Assembly: GCA_031412515.1 (NCBI GenBank)
Contig: JANODD010000244.1
Span: forward strand, 5,493-69,492
Direction: 5' to 3'
Source of the DNA: Aureliella sp031412515
GTDB lineage: Bacteria; Planctomycetota; Planctomycetia; Pirellulales; Pirellulaceae
DNA: 64,000 bases
Positions 25,774-34,210 of this stretch are shown piece by piece. The notes beneath the pieces are model-generated. The model worked only from the letters and a program-made list of their open reading frames with translations. It was not told the DNA's origin and ran no database searches. The translations under genes were made by a program, and so were the position numbers. How positions within the stretch are numbered: position 1 is the stretch's first letter; each line of letters starts with the position of its first letter.

Positions 25774-27561
25774 ATGGACACTGAGCAAACCGCCCCACAA
25801 AACGTCTCGGATAGCAAATGGAAACCACTACGAGTTTGGCCGGTCGTGCTGTTGCTCGTTGCTATGGTCGTCACTCGATTCATACCGACAATGGTTCAGG
25901 ACGGTCCAGCGATGATATGGGCCGTAGGAGTACTCGGTCCACTATTGATGAGCCTTTTAATCGTAATGTGGTGGCTGATTGCGAGTCGCGCTCGTTGGTT
26001 CGAACGTATCCTAGGCCTTGTCGGAATCAGCCTCGCGGGAGGGATTTCAGTTGCACTGCTGGACAAAACGATGATCGGTCCGGCCATCATGGTCTTACTG
26101 ATTCCGCTCGGCACGGCATTGTTTGGAATTGGCGCCATCATATTTTCGAGGAGTCTTTCGATTAAGCGAACCGTGATCGCACTTGTATTGGCGGCATGCG
26201 GATTCGGCAGTACGACATTACTGCGCTCGGACGGGATGTGGGGCAACTTCGCCATGGGACTCAACTGGCGCTGGACACCTAACTCGGAAGAGCAGATGGC
26301 TGGTCGTGGCGAGAGCGTCGCGCCGAAAAACGAAATCGCCGAAAGTGACTTAATCAATCTACAATGGCCTTCATTTCGTGGCAGCGAAGGGAACAGTCGC
26401 GTACGCGGGGTCAAACTGGCGAGTGACTGGAGCACAAATGCCCCGAAGTTGATTTGGAAATCGCTCATCGGTCCCGCTTGGTCGTCCTATGTAGTTGCAG
26501 GCGATTGGTTGTTCACACAGGAACAGCGAATCGATATGGAATCGGTAGTTTGCTACGATGCAAAGACCGGTAAAGAAGTCTGGGTACAACAAATCAAGTC
26601 TCGCTTCGATGATCCGCTGGGCGGACCCGGCCCAAGAGCAACGCCGACTTTGGCTGGCGGCAAACTTTTTACGATGGGAGGTCAAGGCTGGTTGCTGTGC
26701 ATTAATCCAATTGATGGCAAAGTCTTATGGAAGAAAGACATGCGAGAAATTGCAGATCGCACTCCGCCAATGTGGGGCTTTTCCTCTTCGCCCTTGGTCG
26801 TTGGGCAAGTTGTCGTTGTTCAAGTTGGCGGTCCCGGCGACAAAGGCATCATTGCATTTGATGTTGAATCGGGAGAGCAGGCATGGTCTGCCGCATGTGG
26901 GGACGACGGTTACAGTTCGCCACAGCTTTGTAAGATACTAGGTGAGGAGAACATCGTTGCCATTTCGAAGTTGGGCATGATTTTGCTCGATCCGGCAGGC
27001 GGCAAGATTCGACATGACTACAGCTGGAAAATCGATGGCTATCGATCATTGCAGCCACAAATGGTCGATGAAAAATCGATACTCCTCCCCAGTGGTATGG
27101 GCTTTGGTACACGCTTGGTTGAATTTGAAAAAGTGGGCGAAAACTATTCAACGAAAGATCTGTGGACGTCGCGCAAGTTGAAACCTGACTTCAATGACTT
27201 TGTGGTGTACGATGGACATATCTATGGCTTCGACGCACTGATTTTTACTTGCATCGATCTCGCAACCGGCGAAGCGAAATGGAAAGGCGGACGTTACGGC
27301 AAAGGCCAAGTTCTGCTGGTTGAAGATTCGGGGCTGCTTCTGGTTGCTAGTGAAGAGGGTAACTTGGTGCTAGTGAAAGCCGATCCCACCAAGCATACTG
27401 AGTTAGGATCGATCAAGGCGATTGAAGGACGAACTTGGAATCATCCTGTCCTCGTTGGCAATCGACTGTACATTCGCAATTCGCAAGAAGCTGCGTGTTA
27501 CGAACTACCACAAGCTTCAGAACCCGTCGCTCAATTACAGTCAGCAGCAACGCAGAAATGA
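25774..27561 (+). CDS. Membrane-anchored PQQ-like beta-propeller protein
   Basis: This is a 595-residue protein. About four to five hydrophobic helices fill residues 20-165, and a PQQ/BamB-type propeller of eight-blade pattern fills residues about 205-585. Blades show the usual A-x-D-x-x-T/S-G-x-x-x-W motif (CYDAKTGKEVWVQQ, CINPIDGKVLWKK, AFDVESGEQAWS, CIDLATGEAKWKG). No catalytic residues for alcohol dehydrogenase were recognised, so it is probably a structural or binding propeller facing the periplasm. The product is common in planctomycetes; its substrate is unknown. Confidence 0.7.
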   Translation: MDTEQTAPQNVSDSKWKPLRVWPVVLLLVAMVVTRFIPTMVQDGPAMIWAVGVLGPLLMSLLIVMWWLIASRARWFERILGLVGISLAGGISVALLDKTMIGPAIMVLLIPLGTALFGIGAIIFSRSLSIKRTVIALVLAACGFGSTTLLRSDGMWGNFAMGLNWRWTPNSEEQMAGRGESVAPKNEIAESDLINLQWPSFRGSEGNSRVRGVKLASDWSTNAPKLIWKSLIGPAWSSYVVAGDWLFTQEQRIDMESVVCYDAKTGKEVWVQQIKSRFDDPLGGPGPRATPTLAGGKLFTMGGQGWLLCINPIDGKVLWKKDMREIADRTPPMWGFSSSPLVVGQVVVVQVGGPGDKGIIAFDVESGEQAWSAACGDDGYSSPQLCKILGEENIVAISKLGMILLDPAGGKIRHDYSWKIDGYRSLQPQMVDEKSILLPSGMGFGTRLVEFEKVGENYSTKDLWTSRKLKPDFNDFVVYDGHIYGFDALIFTCIDLATGEAKWKGGRYGKGQVLLVEDSGLLLVASEEGNLVLVKADPTKHTELGSIKAIEGRTWNHPVLVGNRLYIRNSQEAACYELPQASEPVAQLQSAATQK

Positions 27562-27655
27562 GCTTGAAGCGCTAGCCGATCAAGTAGCAAGAAATATTAA
27601 GTCTGAGGCGCTAGCCGATAAAGCTGCAAGAAATCGGCTAGCGCCTCAGGCTCAC
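27562..27655. repeat. Family B repeat, partial copy plus full hairpin
   Basis: An 18-nt arm GAAGCGCTAGCCGATCAAG is followed by the full hairpin GAGGCGCTAGCCGA / TCGGCTAGCGCCTCAGGCTCA with the loop GCAAGAAAT also found at 3854-3906. It starts at the stop codon of the propeller gene and may end or stabilise its transcript. Confidence 0.6.
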
Positions 27656-27686
27656 GTTGAATTCGTCTTAGCAGGAAAAGTTAACC

Positions 27687-28418
27687 TTGAGAACCAGTTT
27701 TCTGTTGAAAATTACTTTGAGTGTTTTTTTAGCTGTTGTTTGCAATAGAAACATCGTCGTCTCAGGGCAAGACAAAACAGATCCGCCGATCGCGTGGTCC
27801 TCTCGCACTATCGAAGGCTGGAAAGTAAACGTCAACGTACGTCTTGAAAAAGATGATCCCAAGGCACTAACGACTGCGCTGGATTTGTTGAGCAAGCAAC
27901 TGCAAGAAATCGTACGCGTCGTTCCATCAGATGCGGTGAAACGACTTCGCGCCGTCACGCTCTGGATATCGCCTGAGTACCCCGGGATCGGTCCACGAGC
28001 TGAATATCATCCTGGAGCAGGTTGGCTGCGCGATAACGGACGTGATCCTGCAATGGTCAAAGGGGTCGAGTTTACCAACGTGAGGATCTTCGAGGCCGAA
28101 ACGCGGCGCATGCCAAACTTTGCGTTGCATGAATTGGCTCATGCCTATCACGACCAAGTTTTAGGCAATGACAATAAGGAACTAATCGCAACTTTCGAGC
28201 GCGCTAAGGCCGGTGGAAAGTATAATCGCGTTGAGCGACAAGACTCCGAAGGTCGCAAGTCGCAAGATCGAGCTTACGCAGTAACGAGCCCACAAGAGTA
28301 TTTTGCTGAAACCACCGAAGCCTTTTTCAGCAAGAATGATTTCCAGCCCTACAATCGCACCGAATTGGAAGTGTTCGATCCCGCCATGTACAAGTTGCTC
28401 GAGTCGCTCTGGCGCTAG
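27687..28418 (+). CDS. Secreted zinc metallopeptidase-like protein (HELAH)
   Basis: This is a 243-residue exported protein with a signal peptide (residues about 1-27). A HEXXH motif HELAHAYHDQ lies near residue 151, and a downstream Glu-containing segment PQEYFAETTEAFF could supply the third zinc ligand. The arrangement recalls anthrax-lethal-factor-like/gluzincin-type peptidase domains found alone in planctomycetes. The start is TTG 27687, with AGGAAAAG upstream at suitable spacing. It lies 49 bp before the large PQQ protein, with which it may be co-transcribed. The substrate is unknown. Confidence 0.65.
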   Translation: MRTSFLLKITLSVFLAVVCNRNIVVSGQDKTDPPIAWSSRTIEGWKVNVNVRLEKDDPKALTTALDLLSKQLQEIVRVVPSDAVKRLRAVTLWISPEYPGIGPRAEYHPGAGWLRDNGRDPAMVKGVEFTNVRIFEAETRRMPNFALHELAHAYHDQVLGNDNKELIATFERAKAGGKYNRVERQDSEGRKSQDRAYAVTSPQEYFAETTEAFFSKNDFQPYNRTELEVFDPAMYKLLESLWR

Positions 28419-28467
28419 TTCTGCAGCTATGTAACCCCCAACGGATTTGCACCGGAAAAGTCTACCT

Positions 28468-31400
28468 ATGATCTCTTGCTCAAATCGCCTATCGACTCAT
28501 CTGCAGTGCCTTGTGCTCCTTGCCAATGTGCTAATCCTAGGAACGAGTTCCAACGGAGCCGATGGAAAACCCAGCAGTACGGACGGGAAGCCAAGCCGAA
28601 CCGACGCGAAAAATGAAGACAACTGGCCGATGTGGCGCTGTGATGCGGGACGAAGTGCGGCGTCACCCAATAAAGTACCAGACGATTTAAAACTGCTGTG
28701 GCGAGTCGATTATGGTCGGAGACAGCAAGCTTGGGACGATCCGCTCAATCTGGATCTGATGACTTACGATCGGGCATTCGAACCGATTGTGGTCGACGGT
28801 CGAATGTTCATTGGATTTAACGACCGCGACAAATTGCTTGCGCTCGATGCGAAAACTGGCAAAGAGTTGTGGAGCTACTATGCCGAAGGTCCAGTTCGCT
28901 TGCCGCCCGTCGGTTACCAAGGCCGCGTTTACTTTTCCAGTGACGACGGTTTTCTCTACTGCGTCAATGCAAAAGACGGAGAACTTGTTTGGAAATTCCG
29001 CGGCGCTCCGAACTCGCAGCATGTGATCGGTAACCGCCGGGTCATATCGGCTTGGCCGGCTCGCGGTGGCCCGGTGATACGCGATGGAAATATCTATTTC
29101 GCAGCCAGCATTTGGCCCTTCATGGGGACCTTCATCTATTCGCTCGACGCAGAGACGGGTAAAGTTCAATGGCGTAACGACAGCACCGGCGCTCAGTACA
29201 TCAAACAGCCGCACAGTGCCCCTTCTTTTGCAGGCGTTGCACCGCAGGGCGCAATGGTCGCAACAGAAAAAATGCTGGTCGTCTCCGGCGGTCGTTCCGT
29301 TCCGGCAGTACTCGATCGAGCCACCGGCGAGCAGCTGTACTTTGAGATCAACGCAGGTGGCAAAGGGAGCGGTGGTTCATTCGTCGCCGCCAACGATAAG
29401 TACTTTTTTGTTCACACTCGTGATAAAGGTACGCGTGCGTTTGACCTGGTCAGTGGATTGAAAACTGCGTTCATGCCCAATGAGCCAGTGCTCGCCGGTG
29501 AAATGATTTACTCAGCCGAATTGGTTAAAGAAAAGCCCGTCATCAGAGCCTACACTGCCGACGAAAAAGTTCTGTGGGAAATCGATGCGGATGGACGAGG
29601 CGATCTGATTCTAGCCGGTGATAAATTAGTTGCGGCGAGCAAAAATGCAATTGTCACGATAAGTTTGCCACGCAATGGCAAGCCCGCCGAAATCAGCTCT
29701 TCAGTTCCGGTCGACGTTCAAATTGAGCGTTTGCTCGTCGCCAACGGCAAACTGTTTGCCGTGTCGCTCGACGGACAGATATTAGCCTTCGGCCAATCAG
29801 TCGATCAGTTACTTTCCAATCAGCGTGCCTTGAAGCATGAGCCTATTCCACTCGATATTTCCGATGGTGATCGCAAACGTGCCAGCGAATTACTTGCAGC
29901 AGCCAGTGCTGAAGGTTTCGCGTACTGGTATGGCAATGTGGAGTCAAAAGCGCTTGAAGCGATCGCTGAGAATTCTCCGTTCGTTGAACTGGCAGTGGTG
30001 GATGACGACGCGTTGCGCGTGCAAGCGTTCCGACGAGAGATGTTTGAAGGAGCAGCGATCCGTAACGTCAGTGCACATCATGCAAAGGCCGGCGAGTTTC
30101 GTGCGCCTAGCTACACTGCGAACATGGTCTTCATCGCCCCCGAACTTGCAACTTCAGTGGATGACATCACGCTAAAGCGAGTCTACGAATCAGTGCGACC
30201 GTTTGGTGGTGCAATGCACATGTTGACCGCCGAGAACGCGACACTGGAACAGCGTAGTAAATTGGCTGATCGCATTCGATCTGTGGGACTTGAAAAGGCA
30301 GAAGTGGAGATTCTCTCGCACAGCATCTGCGTTCGCCGCGTAGGAGCCTTGCCAGGCACAGCCGATTGGACTCATCAATATGGCGACGTTGCCAATACGC
30401 TCAAATCCAATGACTCCCGCGTCAAGCTTCCGCTCGGCGTACTGTGGTTTGGTGGTAACAGCAACATGGATGTCCTGCCACGTCATGGTCACGGTCCTCC
30501 GGAGCAAGTTGTTGGAGGTCGTTTGTACATTCAAGGCATGGATAGCCTCAACTGCCGCGACGTTTACACAGGTCGAGTTATTTGGAAGCGGCAGTTTGAA
30601 AACCTGGGCACGTTCGATGTTTACTACGATTCAACTTACGACGATACACCGCTCGATCCGAAGTATAATCAAGTTCATATTCCCGGCGCCAACGGTCGTG
30701 GTACGAACTATGTCGTCACCGAAGATCGTGTTTATATCTTGGTCGCCAATAAGTGCTTGGTGCTCGATCCGAAAACCGGCGAGACATTGACTGAGATACA
30801 GTTGCCCAAAGATGCTGCTGGTGAGCAAGCCGAGTGGGGCTATATCGGAGTTTACAAAGATGTCTTGATCGGCGGATTGGGCTTTGCCAAGTATCGTGAT
30901 CGACACAACTTGGAATTTGAAGCCGACAAAGGATTAAACGTTTCCAAAGCAGGTTTCGGATCGAAAAGTCTCGATCGCGCGGCGAGCGTCGGCTTAGTTG
31001 GCTTTGATCGCCACACCGGCAAGCAACTTTGGACGATCGACGCCAAATACAGTTTTTGGCATAACGGCATTGTCGCCGGAGCGGACAAGATCTTTTGCTT
31101 GGACAAATATCCCAGTCACATCGAAGAAGCGATGCGGAGACGCGGCAAACCGCTTCCAGCTAGTTATCGTATGGTCGCGCTCGATTACTTGACTGGCAAG
31201 GTCAACTGGGAAATTACGAAAGGTGTCTTTGGCACTTGGCTGGGATACTCGGAGCAACATGATCTGCTGTTGCATGCTGGCGCTCAAGCAAGCGATCGAC
31301 TGACGACCGAGACCGGACGCGGTATGACCGTATTCCGTGGAGCCGATGGTAGCGTGAAGTGGAAGAACGACGCGTTGGCTTACTCCGGACCATGCATCCT

Positions 31401-32889
31401 GCACAACGACTTGATCATCACCAATGCTAACGCCTACAGTGAGTCGGCCGGTGCTTTTTACATTGAAACTGGCCAACCGAAGTTGGTCAAGAACTCACTG
31501 ACCGGCGAGATACAACCATGGAAGATCACGCGTGCCTATGGTTGTAACAGTATTATTGCGAGTGAGAACATGCTGACGTTCCGCTCGGGCGCGGCTGGTT
31601 TTTATGATTTGCTGAACGAATGTGGTACTGGAAACCTCGGCGGTTTTAAATCCGGTTGTACTTCCAATTTAGTCGTTGCGAACGGTGTACTTAATGCTCC
31701 TGACTACACGCGGACTTGCAGTTGTTCGTACCAAAACCAGACATCATTAGCATTGGTTCACATGCCAGATATCGATGTGTGGACCGTGGACTCTGCCAAC
31801 ACCCGCGCGACACCCGAAGAACGTATCGACCGCTTGGCAATCAATTTTGGTGCACCTGGGGATCGCCGCGACTCCGATGGTCAACTTTGGATGGAATATC
31901 CTACTTTGGCCGGCGATACGGCTTCGATGAAGATTCGAGTCAACTCAGAGGCCAAGTACTTCCAGCATCATTCATCACTTGCCGCTGAGTCGCAGCGACC
32001 TTGGGTTCTTTCGTCGGGCGTCGACAACCTAACCGAACTTGACATTAAGCTGCGCGTCGAGAAGCCTTATACGCTTAAGACGGGCATACCTGTCGACCAT
32101 GTCGACGACGACGCCGAGGAAAACGCAAAGGGCGAAGTCGATCTTACAAGTAGTGATTTGGAGTTTGTCGAAGACGACGGAGCGCAGACTGTCGGTGTTC
32201 GGTTCAACAAGATCAACGTTGGGCGTGGCACTAAGATCCGTAACGCTTATTTGCAGTTCACATGCGACGAAACATCCAAAGAGGAGACTGCACTTCAAGT
32301 GACTGTCGAGGACAACGTGAACGCGAGTCGCTTTAGTCCTTCGTCGCATGACATCAGTTCACGCGTGAAGTCAAAAGCCGAAGTGGTTTGGAATCCGGCT
32401 GAATGGAAAACAGAGAAAGAAGCGACTGAACTTCAGCGAACACCGAATCTCGCAGCCCTAGTGCAGTCGGTCGTCGACCAGGCGGGTTGGCAGCCCGGTA
32501 ACTCGATCGTTTTCTTGTTTACTGGAAAAGGCAAACGCATCGCGGTTGCGTCCAAGGGACCGACGGCCGATGCAGCAAAACTGGTCATTGACGCCGACCT
32601 GGTCGATCTGGATGAGCTTGCAGCTCCGCCAGCGGCCAGCCGATACAACATCCACTTACACTTCGCCGCTTCACCCGACGACCATCGAGGTCAGCGAGTG
32701 TTCGATGTCTACGCGCAGGATCAACTGATTTGTCGTGATGTCACGATCGATCCGGCTGGGACTACTCAAGATCGATATTCGGTGAAGCTGATTGAAGGCG
32801 TCACCATCGCCGACAAATTGCGTTTACGCTTCGTTCCTAAAAAGGGACAAGCGTCACTCGCTGGAATTGAAATCGAGAGACAACCTTAG
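28468..32889 (+). CDS. Very large secreted double-propeller protein with inserted methyltransferase-like domain
   Basis: This 1473-residue exported protein has a signal peptide at residues about 1-32. A first PQQ-type propeller (residues about 50-450; LALDAKTGKELWSY, YCVNAKDGELVWK) is followed by a Rossmann-like segment (about 465-600) resembling a SAM methyltransferase but without a clear glycine motif. A second propeller (about 605-1170) leads to a beta-sandwich of DNRLRE/lectin-like type (about 1220-1390) and a malectin-like C-terminal domain (IHLHFAASPDDHRGQRVFDVYAQ). ATG 28468 has GGAAAAG upstream; an earlier TTG at 28447 is less likely. It probably binds glycans at the cell surface or in the periplasm; enzymatic activity is not shown. 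The next gene starts 2 bp after its stop. Confidence 0.7.
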   Translation: MISCSNRLSTHLQCLVLLANVLILGTSSNGADGKPSSTDGKPSRTDAKNEDNWPMWRCDAGRSAASPNKVPDDLKLLWRVDYGRRQQAWDDPLNLDLMTYDRAFEPIVVDGRMFIGFNDRDKLLALDAKTGKELWSYYAEGPVRLPPVGYQGRVYFSSDDGFLYCVNAKDGELVWKFRGAPNSQHVIGNRRVISAWPARGGPVIRDGNIYFAASIWPFMGTFIYSLDAETGKVQWRNDSTGAQYIKQPHSAPSFAGVAPQGAMVATEKMLVVSGGRSVPAVLDRATGEQLYFEINAGGKGSGGSFVAANDKYFFVHTRDKGTRAFDLVSGLKTAFMPNEPVLAGEMIYSAELVKEKPVIRAYTADEKVLWEIDADGRGDLILAGDKLVAASKNAIVTISLPRNGKPAEISSSVPVDVQIERLLVANGKLFAVSLDGQILAFGQSVDQLLSNQRALKHEPIPLDISDGDRKRASELLAAASAEGFAYWYGNVESKALEAIAENSPFVELAVVDDDALRVQAFRREMFEGAAIRNVSAHHAKAGEFRAPSYTANMVFIAPELATSVDDITLKRVYESVRPFGGAMHMLTAENATLEQRSKLADRIRSVGLEKAEVEILSHSICVRRVGALPGTADWTHQYGDVANTLKSNDSRVKLPLGVLWFGGNSNMDVLPRHGHGPPEQVVGGRLYIQGMDSLNCRDVYTGRVIWKRQFENLGTFDVYYDSTYDDTPLDPKYNQVHIPGANGRGTNYVVTEDRVYILVANKCLVLDPKTGETLTEIQLPKDAAGEQAEWGYIGVYKDVLIGGLGFAKYRDRHNLEFEADKGLNVSKAGFGSKSLDRAASVGLVGFDRHTGKQLWTIDAKYSFWHNGIVAGADKIFCLDKYPSHIEEAMRRRGKPLPASYRMVALDYLTGKVNWEITKGVFGTWLGYSEQHDLLLHAGAQASDRLTTETGRGMTVFRGADGSVKWKNDALAYSGPCILHNDLIITNANAYSESAGAFYIETGQPKLVKNSLTGEIQPWKITRAYGCNSIIASENMLTFRSGAAGFYDLLNECGTGNLGGFKSGCTSNLVVANGVLNAPDYTRTCSCSYQNQTSLALVHMPDIDVWTVDSANTRATPEERIDRLAINFGAPGDRRDSDGQLWMEYPTLAGDTASMKIRVNSEAKYFQHHSSLAAESQRPWVLSSGVDNLTELDIKLRVEKPYTLKTGIPVDHVDDDAEENAKGEVDLTSSDLEFVEDDGAQTVGVRFNKINVGRGTKIRNAYLQFTCDETSKEETALQVTVEDNVNASRFSPSSHDISSRVKSKAEVVWNPAEWKTEKEATELQRTPNLAALVQSVVDQAGWQPGNSIVFLFTGKGKRIAVASKGPTADAAKLVIDADLVDLDELAAPPAASRYNIHLHFAASPDDHRGQRVFDVYAQDQLICRDVTIDPAGTTQDRYSVKLIEGVTIADKLRLRFVPKKGQASLAGIEIERQP

Positions 32890-32891
32890 TC

Positions 32892-33878
32892 ATGATACTC
32901 AAGCTAGCCAGTCGTATTCAATTGACAGTTCTTTTCATTGCCTTGCTTGCTACAACCGCGATGGCGTGCAAGGTACCGGTCTTTCGTTATGCACTCGAAC
33001 GATGGAGTGCTGACAAATATGAGGTACTGATTCTTCATAAAGGAGCACTCGAAGCGCCGTCGCAAGGGCTTGTCGATAAACTGAAATCACCGGAGCTAAA
33101 TGAAACGACAAATATCCAAGTGCAATTAGCCTCTGCAGACGATCTGCGCGACAAACGCTTACTTGAACTTTGGAAGAATCATCCAGACAGCAGCCAACCG
33201 CTGATGGTGGTGCTCTTCCCAAAAACGGCGAACGAGGTCCCGGACCGGGTTATTACCTCACTGCCGCTTACAGAAGGGAACGCACAGCGCCTACTTCAAT
33301 CACCATTACGCAAGCAACTCGCACAGCGATTAAGCAGCGGCCAGACTGCCGTTTGGATCTTTGTACCTTCCGGAAACGAAGCAAAGGATACCGCCGCATT
33401 GAAGGTGCTCGAAGAACGCATCGTTGTCAATAGTGAGAAATTATTGGTACCATCGGCTGAAGAACTTGAAATCGAGCCGTCGGTTCTCGCAAAAAACAGT
33501 ATCCCTCTCCGGATCGAGTTCTCCGTTTTAACGCTTGACCGCAACGATGAACGTGAATCGTTTCTATTGAGTTCACTGTTGAAAAGTGAGACAGACTTGG
33601 ATTCGACACAGCCGATGGCTTTTCCTGTTTTTGGTCGAGGGCGAGTGCTCTATGCACTGGTCGGAGATGGCATTATGGCCGAAACCCTTGACACCGCATG
33701 TCAGTTCATGGCTGGACCATGTTCTTGCCAAGTTAAGAATCAAAACCCTGGTTTCGATTTGCTCATCGACAGCGATTGGGATAAGACAGTCACGGGTTCT
33801 ATCATCTCTGACGCACTTCCGGACGAAGCAGCGGAACCTAAGTTGCTGACCATTCCAAAGGGAAGGCAGAAGAAGTAG
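32892..33878 (+). CDS. Secreted hypothetical protein with CKVPVFRYALERW motif
   Basis: This is a 328-residue protein with a signal peptide ending in a possible lipobox (TTAMAC), directly followed by CKVPVFRYALERWSADKYE, a conserved motif I associate with planctomycete exported proteins. The body looks like two alpha/beta units (VVLFPK; AVWIFVPSGNEAKD), which recalls thioredoxin-like folds without a CxxC. A second Cys cluster, CQFMAGPCSCQ, occurs near residue 280. It is probably translationally linked to the large propeller protein 2 bp upstream and may work with it at the cell surface. No function can be assigned. Its stop codon touches a heptamer repeat array. Confidence 0.65.
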   Translation: MILKLASRIQLTVLFIALLATTAMACKVPVFRYALERWSADKYEVLILHKGALEAPSQGLVDKLKSPELNETTNIQVQLASADDLRDKRLLELWKNHPDSSQPLMVVLFPKTANEVPDRVITSLPLTEGNAQRLLQSPLRKQLAQRLSSGQTAVWIFVPSGNEAKDTAALKVLEERIVVNSEKLLVPSAEELEIEPSVLAKNSIPLRIEFSVLTLDRNDERESFLLSSLLKSETDLDSTQPMAFPVFGRGRVLYALVGDGIMAETLDTACQFMAGPCSCQVKNQNPGFDLLIDSDWDKTVTGSIISDALPDEAAEPKLLTIPKGRQKK

Positions 33879-34031
33879 TTCTTGGTTCTTGGTTCTTGGT
33901 TCTTGGTTTTTGGTTCTTGGTTCTTGGTTCTTGGTTCTTGGTTCTTGGTTCTTGGTTCTTAGTTCTTAGTTCTTGGTTCTTGGTTCTTGGTGCTTAGTGC
34001 TTAGTGCTTAGTGCTTAGTGCTTAGTGCTCG
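33878..34031. repeat. Heptanucleotide tandem array, 22 units
   Basis: Starting with the last base of the TAG stop of the upstream gene, 22 consecutive 7-bp units run without gaps. There are 11 units of mostly GTTCTTG (one GTTTTTG), two GTTCTTA, three GTTCTTG, then five GTGCTTA and a final GTGCTCG. The stepwise change of unit suggests repeated slippage. It lies between convergent genes. Confidence 0.85.
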
Positions 34032-34210
34032 CGGGTTATGGCCTGAAGGGCCCAAGACATGCTAGCCCAGGGCAGAGCGCTAGCGCCGCCCTGGGAACAG
34101 GGCACTATGGGACCGACGCCCTGAAGGGGCAGAACAACTGAACATGCACTTCTCAATGGTTGCTGTCACGATTACCCGTGCGACAGTGAAACGCCGCTCC
34201 GTCGCGTTAC
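34032..34210. repeat. Planctomycete-type GCCCAGGGC palindrome and spacer
   Basis: The sequence contains GCCCAGGGCAGAGCGC paired with GCGCCGCCCTGGG (around 34066-34096), flanked by two CCTGAAGGG boxes (34041-34050 and 34120-34129). This is a palindromic intergenic element between convergent genes and may act as a terminator for one or both. No gene is seen. Confidence 0.5.
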
